From Brachybacterium kimchii (GTDB taxonomy: Bacteria; Actinomycetota; Actinomycetes; Actinomycetales; Dermabacteraceae), in assembly GCF_023373525.1 (NCBI RefSeq), contig NZ_CP097218.1, positions 3,968,001 to 4,032,000 of the forward strand: DNA of 64,000 nt, written 5' to 3'. Position numbers and translations under genes: made by a program. Positions within the stretch are counted from its first letter, which is position 1, and each line of letters begins with the position of its first letter. Positions 49,911 to 59,196 of this stretch are shown here, one piece after another. Under the pieces are notes generated by a model. The model was not told the DNA's origin and searched no databases. It saw only the letters and a program-made list of their open reading frames with translations.

Positions 49911-52086
49911 TGTCGTCGCCCTGATCATCGCCCTGGTCGCCGTCATCGCCGTCCGACGGGGTCGGGCTGTCGCTGTCCGAGGGGGTGTCGGAGTCGCTCG
50001 GGGTGTCCGACGGGGTGTCCGTGGGGGTGTCCGACGGCGTCTCGGAGGTGGGGGTGTCCGAGGGCTCCTCGGTCTTCTCCGGTCCGGTGGAGACGTACAC
50101 GGTCACGGTCGTCCCCGGCTCCACGGAGTCGTTCGGCTTGGGATCGGTCTTGATGACCGTGTCCTTCGCGACGGAGTCGTCGGATTGGTAGGTGACCTTC
50201 ACGCCGAGGTTCTTGGCGCCGAGGGTCTTGCGGGCCTCGGACTCCGTCTGGCCCACGACGTTGGGCATCGAGATGTTCCCGGGGGCCTTCGCGACCACGA
50301 TCTGCACCGTGGAGCCGACCTCCGCGGTCTTCCCGTCGCCGCCCGTGGGCGTCTGGCCGGTGACCGTGCCCGGATCCTCGTCGTCGGACTCCTTGGTCGT
50401 CGCATCGACCTCGAAGCCCTGGTCCTCGAGGGTCTTGGTCGCGGTGTCCTCGTCGAGGCCGGTGACGTCCGGCAGCTCCGCATCGCCCGAGGCGAGGTTC
50501 ACGGTGACCGTGTCCCCGGCCTCCGCGTTCGAGCCGGAGGCCGGGTCCTGGCCGACGACCGTTCCGGCCTTCTTGCCCGCGACGTCCTTGGGATCGCCGA
50601 TCTCGATGCCGAGCCCCAGGTCGTCGAGCTTCTTCGTCGCCTCGTCGCGGTCCATGCCGGCGAGGTCGGGGACCTCGACCTGCTCGGGTCCGCTGGAGAC
50701 GGCGACCTTCACGGCCGTGTGCTCGTCGACCTGCGTGTCGCCCTCGGGATCGGTCGAGATGACGTCGCCCTCGTCGACGTCGGAGCTCGCCTTCTTCTCG
50801 AACGTGCCCGTGAGGCCCGCGCTCTCCAGCTCGGACTTCGCCTGGGCCTCGGTCATGCCGACGACCTGCGGGACCGCGACCTGCTTGGGGCCCGTGTTCC
50901 ACGGCTGCCAGAGAGCCAGGGCCGCCGCGATCACGGCGAGCACGGCCACGATGATCAGCACGATCAGCCAGACGGGGCGCTTGGGCTTCTGCTCGAGCTC
51001 CTCGCCCGGCTCGTCGGCCGAGCCGGCGCCCTGCATGCCCGCACCCGCGGCACCTGCCGCACCGGCTCCGAGGGCTCCGGCTCCGGCGGCGGCCGCGACC
51101 GGCGCGCGATGGGTCTGCGTCGCTCCCGCGGCCGCGGGCAGCGCCTCGGTGCGGTCGTCGACGGGGCTGAGCACCGTCGTCGCCTCCGCGTCGGAGGTGG
51201 GCTGCGGGTCCCCGGCCACGAGCTGCGGACGCCGGCCGGCGATCACCGAGGCGATGTCGCGCGCGAAGGCGGTGGCCGAGGGGTAGCGGGTCTCGCGGTC
51301 CTTGGCCAGACCGGTGAGGATCACCCGGTCCACGTCGGGCGTGATCGCGGGGTTGTACCGCGAGGGCGGGACCGGGGTCTCGCGCACGTGCTGGTAGGCG
51401 ATGGAGACGGGGCTGTCGCCCGTGAACGGAGGGCGCCCCGTGACGAGCTCGTAGAAGACGCACGCGGCGGAGTAGATGTCGCTGCGCGCGTCGACGAGCT
51501 GCCCGCGGGCCTGCTCGGGGGAGAGGTACTGGGCGGTGCCCATGACCGCCTGGGTCTGGGTCATCCCGGTCGCGTCGGCCACCGCGCGGGCGATGCCGAA
51601 GTCCATGACCTTCACGTCGCCGTCGTCGGTGATCATGATGTTGCCGGGCTTGATGTCGCGGTGGACGATGCCCTGCTGGTGGGAGTACTCGAGCGCGGAG
51701 AGCAGCGCCTGCATGATCGTGGCCGCCTGGCCCACGTCCATCGGATGCTCGGGGTCGACGTACTCACGCAGGGTCTTGCCGCGCACGTACTCCATCACGA
51801 TGTAGGGGATCGTGATCTCGTGCCCGGTGAAGTCCTTGGCGTGCTCCTCGCCGGTGTCGTACACGGCGACGATCGAGGGATGGTTCAGGCCGGCGGCGCT
51901 CTGCGCCTCGCGGCGGAAGCGCTCCTGGAAGTTCGTGTCGCGCGCGAGGTCGGTGCGCAGGATCTTCACCGCGACGGTGCGGTGCAGACGGCGGTCCTCC
52001 GCCAGGTGCACGTCGGCCATGCCGCCGTGCCCGAGAGCCTTGCCCAGGGCGTAGCGCCCGGACAGAATCAGGTTCTCTTCGCTCAC
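49903..52086 (-). CDS. pknB: Ser/Thr protein kinase with four PASTA domains (PknB)
   Basis: 727 aa from GTG 52086. The kinase has GHGGMADVHLAEDR, AVKILR (catalytic Lys), HRDIKPGN, DFGIARA and GTAQYLSPEQARG. One membrane helix follows (VWLIVLIIVAVLAVIAAALAL). Outside lie four PASTA repeats, starting VPQVVGMTEAQAKSELESAG, VPDLAGMDRDEATKKLDDLG, LPDVTGLDEDTATKTLEDQG and MPNVVGQTESEARKTLGAKN. The last ~60 residues are Ser/Asp/Thr/Pro repeats. PASTA domains bind muropeptide and lipid II, linking growth control to the wall. Coupled to pknA by GTGA. Confidence 0.95.
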   Translation of the reverse strand: MSEENLILSGRYALGKALGHGGMADVHLAEDRRLHRTVAVKILRTDLARDTNFQERFRREAQSAAGLNHPSIVAVYDTGEEHAKDFTGHEITIPYIVMEYVRGKTLREYVDPEHPMDVGQAATIMQALLSALEYSHQQGIVHRDIKPGNIMITDDGDVKVMDFGIARAVADATGMTQTQAVMGTAQYLSPEQARGQLVDARSDIYSAACVFYELVTGRPPFTGDSPVSIAYQHVRETPVPPSRYNPAITPDVDRVILTGLAKDRETRYPSATAFARDIASVIAGRRPQLVAGDPQPTSDAEATTVLSPVDDRTEALPAAAGATQTHRAPVAAAAGAGALGAGAAGAAGAGMQGAGSADEPGEELEQKPKRPVWLIVLIIVAVLAVIAAALALWQPWNTGPKQVAVPQVVGMTEAQAKSELESAGLTGTFEKKASSDVDEGDVISTDPEGDTQVDEHTAVKVAVSSGPEQVEVPDLAGMDRDEATKKLDDLGLGIEIGDPKDVAGKKAGTVVGQDPASGSNAEAGDTVTVNLASGDAELPDVTGLDEDTATKTLEDQGFEVDATTKESDDEDPGTVTGQTPTGGDGKTAEVGSTVQIVVAKAPGNISMPNVVGQTESEARKTLGAKNLGVKVTYQSDDSVAKDTVIKTDPKPNDSVEPGTTVTVYVSTGPEKTEEPSDTPTSETPSDTPTDTPSDTPSDSDTPSDSDSPTPSDGDDGDQGDDQGDDNG

Positions 52087-53645
52087 TGTCCTACCGTCCT
52101 CGTCAAGTCGCCGATCTGGGGCGACGCGAACATCGTACGTGCATGTGCCGCGTGCGCGGCCCCGCCGCTCAGGAAGCCGCTGGGGATGATGCCCACACCC
52201 ATCCCGATCGCGACGGCCGCCACCACGACCACGATCAGCAGCAGCACGAAGCCGGGCACCGTGAACGGGCCGATCCGCGCACCGGTGCTCGTGGACCGCG
52301 CGGTGCGGCCCGAGGGCGCCGTGGAGATCCCACCGCCCGCGCCGTCGGCCGACGGCGATCCCGCGGCAGTCGCGCTCCCGGTCCCGGCACCGGTGCCGGG
52401 GGCCGGCGAGGATCCCGGGGCGCCGGCGGGGGAGCCGACGGACGCGGGGCCGGCGGGAGAGCCGGGACCCGAGAGCCGGGAGGCGCTCGACGTGCGCGAG
52501 GAACCCGCGGCGGGCATCGCCGCGCGGGCGCCCGCCCCGCGAGCGCCCGATCCTCCGGACTCGGAGGCCGACGGCGCCGAGGCGCCCGAGAGGGCCGACG
52601 GGCCCGAGGTCCCCGAGCGATGACGGATCCCGCGCCGGCGGTGCGTGCGCGGCAGCGGCATCGCCGCGGTGCGCGTGCCCACGGGAGAGGCCGACGGCTT
52701 CCCGGAGCCCGCGCGGTTCTCCCCGGTCGACCCGGAGGACGCGGAGGCGCCCGAGGCCGCCGAGGCGCCGGAGGCCGCGGCGCCCGCGGGGATCGCGCCG
52801 GTCGTGAAGCGCGGCTCCTCGCCGCGCTGGATCGACTCGAGGATGCGGGCGACCGCCGCCGCCGAGCGGGGACGGTTCGCCGGGGCCTTCGCGAGCAGCA
52901 TCATCACCAGGTGCCGCAGGTCGGGGTTCACCGACTCCGGCAGCGCCGGCGGCTGCTTCTTCACCTGGGCCATCGCGATCTCGACCTGGCTGGCGCCCGT
53001 GAAGGGGCGATGCCCCACGAGCATCTCGTAGGCGACGATCCCGAGGGCGTAGAGATCCGAGAGCGAGGTGGCCTGCTTGCCCATCGCCTGCTCGGGGGAG
53101 AGGTACTGGGCGGTGCCCATCACGAGCCCGGTCTTGGTCAGCCGCGCCTGGTCCTGGCTGCGGGCGATCCCGAAGTCGGTGATCTTCATGTGCCAGTCGT
53201 CGGCGTCGTCCACGAGGATGTTCTCGGGCTTCACGTCGCGGTGGACCACGCCCTTGGCGTGGGCGGCGTCGAGCGCGCGGGCGAGGTCGATGAGCACCGA
53301 GACCACGCGGTCCTCGGGGAGGCCGTCGGGGTGCTCCTCGATGATCTCCGAGAGCGGCCGTCCCTTGCACAGCTCCATGACGATGTAGGCGCGGCCGTCG
53401 ATCTCGCCGTAGTCGTACAGCGCGGCGATCGTGTCGTGGCTGAGCGAGGCGGTGTGGCGCGCCTCGGCGCGGAAGCGCTTGAGGAAGCCCTCGTCGAAGG
53501 CGTACTCCTCGCGCAGCACCTTGACCGCCGTCTCGCGATCCAGGTCCTGGTCCCAGCCCTTCCACACCTCTCCCATGCCGCCCGTGGCGATCAGGGAGTC
53601 CAGGCGGTAGCGCCCCTCCAGCACCAGTCCCTTGCCGGTCCTCAC
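52083..53645 (-). CDS. pknA: Ser/Thr protein kinase PknA
   Basis: 520 aa from GTG 53645, overlapping the pbpA stop as GTGA. The kinase domain (~12-275) has ATGGMGEVWKGWDQ, AVKVLREEY, HRDVKPEN, DFGIARSQ and GTAQYLSPEQAMG. Then comes a very long Ala/Ser/Gly/Pro-rich, probably unstructured linker, and a single membrane helix near the end (PFTVPGFVLLLIVVVVAAVA). No PASTA repeats, as in other PknA proteins. It works with PknB on division and wall proteins. Confidence 0.93.
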   Translation of the reverse strand: MRTGKGLVLEGRYRLDSLIATGGMGEVWKGWDQDLDRETAVKVLREEYAFDEGFLKRFRAEARHTASLSHDTIAALYDYGEIDGRAYIVMELCKGRPLSEIIEEHPDGLPEDRVVSVLIDLARALDAAHAKGVVHRDVKPENILVDDADDWHMKITDFGIARSQDQARLTKTGLVMGTAQYLSPEQAMGKQATSLSDLYALGIVAYEMLVGHRPFTGASQVEIAMAQVKKQPPALPESVNPDLRHLVMMLLAKAPANRPRSAAAVARILESIQRGEEPRFTTGAIPAGAAASGASAASGASASSGSTGENRAGSGKPSASPVGTRTAAMPLPRTHRRRGIRHRSGTSGPSALSGASAPSASESGGSGARGAGARAAMPAAGSSRTSSASRLSGPGSPAGPASVGSPAGAPGSSPAPGTGAGTGSATAAGSPSADGAGGGISTAPSGRTARSTSTGARIGPFTVPGFVLLLIVVVVAAVAIGMGVGIIPSGFLSGGAAHAAHARTMFASPQIGDLTRTVGQ

Positions 53646-55087
53646 TGCGAGACCACCGCCTTCATCACATCGCGCGCGATCGGTGCCGCGACATCCGCTC
53701 CGTAGCCGCCCTCCTCGACGACCACGGCCACGGCGACCTTCTTGTCGCCGCTGTCGGCGTAGCCGACGAACCACGAGTGCGGGGTGCGGCCGTCGCCCCA
53801 CTCGGCCGTGCCCGTCTTGCCGCCGACCTCGACGCCGTCGATCTTCGCGGCGGTGCCGGTGCCGTCCTCGACGGTGGAGACCATCATCTCGCGCATCTGC
53901 GCGGCGTTCGAGGCGCTCAGCGGCTGCGAGTACTGCTCGGCCGAGAACGACGAGATCACCGACTGGTCGCGGGTGCGGACCTCGTCGACGAGCTGCGGGG
54001 TCATCACCTTGCCGTCGTTGTCCATCGCCGAGGCCACCATGGCCATCTGCAGCGGCGTCACGCGGTCCTCGTACTGGCCGATCGAGCTCGTGGCCAGCTG
54101 CGCGTCGTTGAGGTCGTCGCCCATCGACGAGGGCGTGACCGACAGCGGGATCTCCAGGCGGTCGCCGAAGCCGAACTCCTGGGCCTTCTTGCGCACCGCG
54201 TCCTGGCCCAGCTCGATGCCGAGCTTCGCGAACGAGGTGTTGCAGGACTGCTGCAGGGCCTCGGACAGGGTCGAGGAGTCGTCCGCCCCGCAGGCCGTGT
54301 TCCCCTGGTTGGGGTGGTTGTACAGGGTGCTCTGCGTGTCCGGGAGCGTGAACGAACCGGGACCGGGGATGCTCGTGTCCTTCGTGTAGTCGCCGCTGTC
54401 CAGGGCGGCGGACGCGACGATGAGCTTGAAGGTCGAGCCGGGCGGGTAGAGATCGCCGGCGATCGCGCGGTTGGACAGGGGCCGGTCCGGATCGTCGTTC
54501 AGCTCGCTCCAGGCGGCCTCGGCCTTCTTCGCGGAATGGGTCGCCAGGGTGTTGGGGTCGTAGCTCGGGGCCGAGACCATCGCGAGCACCTTGCCGGTCT
54601 CGGGGTCGAGCGCGACGGCGGCGCCGCGGCGTCCCTCGAGCGCCTTCGCGGCGGCCTCCTGGGCGTCCGGGTCGATCGTCAGCGCGACGGTCGCGCCCTG
54701 CGGGTCGCGCCCGGAGATGGTGTCCGTCAGGCGCTGGTAGAAGAGCGCGTCGGACTCCCCGGAGAGCGTGTCGTTGAGCGACTTCTCGAGACCGCTGAAC
54801 CCGTACTGGACGGAGTAGTAGCCCGTGAGCGGGGCGTACAGCGAGCCGGGATCGTAGGTGCGCTGGTAGCCGTAGGCGTCGTCGGTCGCATGGGACTCGG
54901 CGATCGGCTCGCCGCCCACCACGATCGGTCCGCGGTGGCGGTCGTACTGGGCGTAGACCGTGCGGTAGTTGTGGCTGTTGGCGTTCAGCGACTTCGCATC
55001 GATCACCTGGAAGTAGGTGGTCGAGCCGAAGAGCAGCACGAACAGCACGCCGACCACCAGCCAGACATGGCGCAGGGGCTTGTTCAC
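53642..55087 (-). CDS. pbpA: Penicillin-binding protein A, transpeptidase (class B)
   Basis: 481 aa from GTG 55087. A membrane anchor (VWLVVGVLFVLLFGSTTYF) precedes the transpeptidase with nucleophile Ser218 in PPGSTFKL (SxxK), SCN in LQQSCNTSFAK, and KTG in VGGKTGTAEWG. PbpA cross-links peptidoglycan at the septum and is a target of PknB. It lies in the standard order between ftsW/rodA and pknA, with 4-bp overlaps on both sides. Confidence 0.95.
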   Translation of the reverse strand: MNKPLRHVWLVVGVLFVLLFGSTTYFQVIDAKSLNANSHNYRTVYAQYDRHRGPIVVGGEPIAESHATDDAYGYQRTYDPGSLYAPLTGYYSVQYGFSGLEKSLNDTLSGESDALFYQRLTDTISGRDPQGATVALTIDPDAQEAAAKALEGRRGAAVALDPETGKVLAMVSAPSYDPNTLATHSAKKAEAAWSELNDDPDRPLSNRAIAGDLYPPGSTFKLIVASAALDSGDYTKDTSIPGPGSFTLPDTQSTLYNHPNQGNTACGADDSSTLSEALQQSCNTSFAKLGIELGQDAVRKKAQEFGFGDRLEIPLSVTPSSMGDDLNDAQLATSSIGQYEDRVTPLQMAMVASAMDNDGKVMTPQLVDEVRTRDQSVISSFSAEQYSQPLSASNAAQMREMMVSTVEDGTGTAAKIDGVEVGGKTGTAEWGDGRTPHSWFVGYADSGDKKVAVAVVVEEGGYGADVAAPIARDVMKAVVSQ

Positions 55088-56505
55088 GACATCGCCTCCT
55101 GTGCTCGCTGCGGCTCGCCGCTGTCCTTCGGACCCTTCTGCCGGCGAGCCGGCGCGCCCTCGCCGTCCAGGCGGCGGGCCGCGGGCCGACGGGCGGCGTC
55201 GGACATCCGCACCAGCAGCGCCACGATGATCCAGTTGCACACGAGCGAGCTGCCGCCCGAGGCGAGGAAGGGGAGGGTGAGGCCGGTCAGGGGGATCACG
55301 CGGGTGATGCCGCCGACGACCACGAACACCTGGAGGGCGAGCACGAAGCCGAGCCCCGCGGCGAGCAGCGTCCCGAAGCCGTCGGAGATGCCGACGGCCG
55401 CGCGCATCGCCCGCTGGACCAGCAGGATGTAGAGCAGGAGCACCGCGAAGGCGCCCACCATGCCGAGCTCCTCGGCGAGGGTGGAGTAGATGAAGTCGCT
55501 GTGCCCGAAGGGCACCATGTCGGGCCGGCCCCCGCCGGGGCCCTTGCCCACGAGCCCGCCCGAGGCCATGCCGAACAGGCCGCGCGCGATCTGCTCGCAG
55601 GCGCCGTAGTTCTCGCTGCTCAGCGGGTCCAGCCAGCACGTGAAGCGGGTGCGCACGTGCCCCAGCAGGGTCGCGGCGAAGATCGCAGGGGGCACGAACA
55701 TCACGGCGCCGATCACGAGCCAGCTCAGGCGGTCGGTCGCGACGTAGAGCATGGCGACGAACAGGCCGAAGAACATCAGCGCCGTGCCCAGGTCGGTCTC
55801 GAACACGAGGATCGCGATGCAGAAGGCCCACGCCGCGAGGATCGGCCCGAAGTCCGACCAGCGGGGCAGGTGGATGCCCAGCACCTTGGGCCCGGCGAGG
55901 GCGAGGGTGTCGCGGCGGGAGACCAGGTAGCCGGCGAAGAAGATCGCGATGCAGATCTTCGCGAGCTCCGCCGGCTGGAAGGAGTAGCCGGCGATCCTGA
56001 TCCAGATCTTCGATCCGTACTGCTCGTCGGTGAGGAACGGGACCAGGGGCAGCAGCAGGAGCACCGCCCCGCTGACCGCGAAGATCCACATGTAGCGGCG
56101 CAGGATCCGGTGGTCGCGGATCACCATGAGCACGACCACGGCCAGGATCGCGCCGATCACCGTCCACAGCTGCTGGCGCGAGGCGTAGGACGCCGTGGTG
56201 CCGATGTACTTCGTGACCGCGGTGTCGTAGCTGAAGATCATGGCGACGCCGATGCCGTTCAGCAGCACCGCGATCGGCAGGATCACCGGATCCGCGTACG
56301 GGGCGCGCCACATCACCGCGATCTGGAGGACCAGCACGATCACGCCGGCGCCGATCGCGACCGCGGGCAGGGCGTCGGGGATCTCCCCGTGGCGGCCCAG
56401 GCCCACGAGCGCGTAGGTGAGCACGCCGAGCCCCGCGGCGATCAGCAGCAGCAGCGCCTGCAGGAAGCGGCGCGGACGGGCGGTGTAGGAGACGACGGTG
56501 ACCAT
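55084..56505 (-). CDS. SEDS-family glycosyltransferase (FtsW/RodA)
   Basis: 473 aa with about 12 helices. SEDS marks are SFQPAELAKICIAIFFAGYL, FETDLGTALMFFGLFVAMLY, GKGPGGGRPDMVPFGHSDFI and GGITRVIPLTGLTLPFLASG. It polymerises lipid II into glycan strands, paired with the PbpA transpeptidase encoded next. TGATG overlap with pstP. The product is called RodA or FtsW in different genomes. In this operon it is usually annotated RodA. Confidence 0.93.
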   Translation of the reverse strand: MVTVVSYTARPRRFLQALLLLIAAGLGVLTYALVGLGRHGEIPDALPAVAIGAGVIVLVLQIAVMWRAPYADPVILPIAVLLNGIGVAMIFSYDTAVTKYIGTTASYASRQQLWTVIGAILAVVVLMVIRDHRILRRYMWIFAVSGAVLLLLPLVPFLTDEQYGSKIWIRIAGYSFQPAELAKICIAIFFAGYLVSRRDTLALAGPKVLGIHLPRWSDFGPILAAWAFCIAILVFETDLGTALMFFGLFVAMLYVATDRLSWLVIGAVMFVPPAIFAATLLGHVRTRFTCWLDPLSSENYGACEQIARGLFGMASGGLVGKGPGGGRPDMVPFGHSDFIYSTLAEELGMVGAFAVLLLYILLVQRAMRAAVGISDGFGTLLAAGLGFVLALQVFVVVGGITRVIPLTGLTLPFLASGGSSLVCNWIIVALLVRMSDAARRPAARRLDGEGAPARRQKGPKDSGEPQRAQEAMS

Positions 56506-57812
56506 CAGTCCCCCTCGTCGGCCGTGGAGGACGGGGACGCGCTGCTCGCGTCGTCCGCCGGCGGGGTCGGGCCCTCTGTCGGCGTCGTGGGCAGGGTGGT
56601 CGCGGTCTGCGACTCCAGGCGGTCCACGATCTCCTGTGCGTCGGCGAGGTCGTCGGCCGGGATCGTCGAGGTGACCTGCTGCTGGGTGATCGAGGGCAGG
56701 GAGTCCACGGGCACGTCGGTGACCTCGACGGGGTCGGAGAGCGAGACCGGTCCGAGGTCCTGCGAGATGCCGCGGTAGATGACGACGCTGTCGCCGTCGG
56801 TCCCCACGTAGTACTGCTTCTGCGACCACGTGTACCCGGCCCACAGGGCGCCCGCGAGCACGGCGACCACGAGCACGAGAGTCACCAGCGCCGGCCAGGG
56901 GCCGCGCCGCGGCGGCTCCTCCTCGAAGTCCTCGTCGGAGTAGGGCGGCTCGGGGCTCTCGACGCGGGTCAGCGCGGCGGCGCGGGCGGCCGGTCCCGAG
57001 GCGCTCGTGGGCTGGTTGCGGGTGCGCGCGGCCGATCCCACGATGAGCGGGCTCGTGGAGGGCGCCTCGGCGCTGCGGGGGAGGTCGTCGAGATCCACGA
57101 CGTCGGCGATGATGCAGGTGATGTTGTCCGGCCCGCCGCCCTTGAGGGCGAGCTGGATGAGGGCCTCTGCGCACTCGTCGGGATCCTCGACGCCGTCCAT
57201 CGTCGCGTGGATCGTCTCGAGGGAGACCAGGCCCGAGAGGCCGTCGGAGCACAGCATCCAGCGATCGCCCACGCGGGCCGAGCGCATCGAGAGGTCGAGC
57301 TCCGGGTCCGCGTCCACGTCGCCGAGCACGCGCATGAGCACCGAGCGCTGCGGGTGGCGCTCGGCCTCCTCGCTGGTCAGCCTGCCCTCGTCCATGAGGC
57401 GCTGGACGAACGTGTGGTCCTTGGTGACCTGCACGGTCTCGTCGTCGCGCAGCAGGTAGGCGCGCGAGTCGCCGATGTGGGCGAGCGCGAAGCGTCCCTC
57501 CGCGCGCAGCAGCGCTGTGACCGTCGTGCCCATGCCCGCGAGCTGAGGCTCCTCGCGCGCACGGCGCAGGATCAGCTGGTTGGCCTCGAGGATCGTCTCC
57601 TCGAGGCTCGCCACGAGGTCCGAGGCGGGGGTGTCCGTGTCCAGCTGGGCGAGGCGGCCCACGGCGATCGACGAGGCGACGTCGCCGCCCGCGTGGCCGC
57701 CCATGCCGTCGGCCACCATCAGCAGGTGGCTGCCCGCGTACCCGGAGTCCTGGTTGTTCGAGCGCACCAGGCCGACGTCGGAGCGGGCCGCGTAGCGCAG
57801 GGCGATGGTCAT
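56505..57812 (-). CDS. pstP: PP2C-type Ser/Thr phosphatase PstP
   Basis: 435 aa from ATG 57812. The PPM domain (~1-240) has RSNNQDSGYA, VADGMGGHAGGDVAS, HIGDSRAYLLRD, LCSDGLSGLV and GGPDNITCI, giving the metal-binding Asp set. A linker rich in acidic residues and prolines leads to one helix (PALVTLVLVVAVLAGALWAG) and an exported C-terminal part with a Ser/Thr/Pro tail. PstP reverses PknA/PknB phosphorylation. ATGA overlap with fhaB. Confidence 0.94.
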   Translation of the reverse strand: MTIALRYAARSDVGLVRSNNQDSGYAGSHLLMVADGMGGHAGGDVASSIAVGRLAQLDTDTPASDLVASLEETILEANQLILRRAREEPQLAGMGTTVTALLRAEGRFALAHIGDSRAYLLRDDETVQVTKDHTFVQRLMDEGRLTSEEAERHPQRSVLMRVLGDVDADPELDLSMRSARVGDRWMLCSDGLSGLVSLETIHATMDGVEDPDECAEALIQLALKGGGPDNITCIIADVVDLDDLPRSAEAPSTSPLIVGSAARTRNQPTSASGPAARAAALTRVESPEPPYSDEDFEEEPPRRGPWPALVTLVLVVAVLAGALWAGYTWSQKQYYVGTDGDSVVIYRGISQDLGPVSLSDPVEVTDVPVDSLPSITQQQVTSTIPADDLADAQEIVDRLESQTATTLPTTPTEGPTPPADDASSASPSSTADEGD

Positions 57813-58312
57813 CGGGGGCCTCGCCTCAGCTCGATCTCGGTGCGGCCGATCCGCACCTGCGCGCCGGGGCGGAAGGGCACGGCGCCCTCGATCTTCTTCC
57901 CCGACAGCAGGGTGCCGTTGGTCGAGCCGAGATCCTCGACCATCCACTCGTCGTCCTGCGGGAAGACGCGCGCATGGCGGTTGGAGGCGTAGTCGTCGTC
58001 GAGCACGAGCGTGCACTCGGGGGCGCGCCCGATGAGCACGGGCGTGCGGCCGAGGGTGAGGGTCGTCCCGCGCAGCGGGCCGGCCGTGACCACGAGCGCG
58101 GTCGAGATCACCGAGGGGTCGGTGCGCAGCGAGGCCGCCTGGGCGGGATCGGCCGACGGGCGCTGCTCGCGCCGCGGGTCCGGCTTCGTGCCGCGGTTCA
58201 CGACCGTGGTGCCGAAGAGGTCGTTGCGCAGGATCAGCAGCACCGCGACGACGAAGAGCCAGAGCCCCAGCACCAGCGCGACGCGCAGGACGAGGATCGT
58301 CAGTTCGCTCAT
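57809..58312 (-). CDS. fhaB: FHA-domain protein FhaB
   Basis: 167 aa. One N-terminal helix (LRVALVLGLWLFVVAVLLIL), a linker, and an FHA domain (~85-160) with LIGRAPECTLVLDDDYASNRHARV (given here in parts: LIGRAPECT, SNRHARV) and DLGSTNGTLLSG. FHA domains bind phosphothreonine, so it is a PknA/PknB reader in the wall-synthesis network (also called FipA). Between fhaA (7-nt gap) and pstP (4-bp overlap). Confidence 0.93.
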   Translation of the reverse strand: MSELTILVLRVALVLGLWLFVVAVLLILRNDLFGTTVVNRGTKPDPRREQRPSADPAQAASLRTDPSVISTALVVTAGPLRGTTLTLGRTPVLIGRAPECTLVLDDDYASNRHARVFPQDDEWMVEDLGSTNGTLLSGKKIEGAVPFRPGAQVRIGRTEIELRRGPR

Positions 58313-58319
58313 GCGGCGC

Positions 58320-59036
58320 TCACCAGGTCGCCGACGTCGGCGCGGGCGCGGGCAGGATCACGGTGAGGCGGGTGCGGCCGATCCGGATCGACGAGCGGTC
58401 CTGCAGGGTCACGGGCGTGCGGATGCGCTCGCCGTCGACGAAGGTGCCGTTGGTCGAGCCCAGGTCGGTGGCCATGAGGGAGGCGCCGTCGGCCCGCAGC
58501 TCGAGGTGGTGGCGGGAGACGCCGGTGTCGTCGAGGATGATGTCCGCGTCGCCGCCGCGGCCGATCACGGTGACGGGGCCGGTCAGCAGGTACTGCTGGT
58601 CGTCGATCTCGACGATGGGGTGGCCGGGGCCGGCGGCCTGCTCGGCGCCGGTGGCGGGCGCGACCGTGCCGCGCTCGGTGCGCGACTCGGTCTCGAAGCG
58701 GCCGGGGCGCACCTCGTCGTCCTCCTCGAGGGAGACGCTCACGCCGCCCACGAACACGTAGCGGTTCTTCTCCGCGTGCTCGAGGATCACGCGCTCCATC
58801 TCCTCGAGCAGCGTCTCCTCCCACGAGGAGAAGCGCTCATGATCCGCCGAGTTCAGGTAGATCGTGAAGACGTTCGGGGCGATGGTGCGCGTGCGGTCGA
58901 GGACCTGGATCTGGTCGTCGCACTCGCGCTTGAGCCCCTGGGCGAGGTCGAGCGGCTTGAGCTGCCCGCGGCCGGACGTGAAGACGCTCGTGACGCCGCG
59001 GTCCAGTCCGCGCTCGATCCGATCCAAGATCCCCAC
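58320..59036 (-). CDS. fhaA: FHA-domain protein FhaA, DUF3662 type
   Basis: 238 aa from GTG 59036, with GGAGG upstream. The DUF3662 N-terminal domain (~1-115) has ILDRIERGLDRGVTSVF and VFTIYLNSADHERFSSW. The C-terminal FHA domain has VIGRGGDADIILDD, VSRHHLELRADG and DLGSTNGTFVDGERI. It is shorter than mycobacterial FhaA because the long linker is missing. In mycobacteria FhaA binds phosphorylated MviN and restrains wall synthesis. First gene of the seven-gene operon. Confidence 0.94.
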   Translation of the reverse strand: MGILDRIERGLDRGVTSVFTSGRGQLKPLDLAQGLKRECDDQIQVLDRTRTIAPNVFTIYLNSADHERFSSWEETLLEEMERVILEHAEKNRYVFVGGVSVSLEEDDEVRPGRFETESRTERGTVAPATGAEQAAGPGHPIVEIDDQQYLLTGPVTVIGRGGDADIILDDTGVSRHHLELRADGASLMATDLGSTNGTFVDGERIRTPVTLQDRSSIRIGRTRLTVILPAPAPTSATW

Positions 59037-59196
59037 GGTCGATCCTCCGCTGTCGAGACGGTGTGGTGCTGGTCGATCGTATCGTGCCATCACCGTGCGA
59101 CTGCGATCAGGGGGAGGGGAGGTCGGGGACGAGGTGTGCAGGTCGTGTGGAGGCGCACCTCGCCCCCGCTCCTCGCGGGGCCGTCGGGAGGGGGTC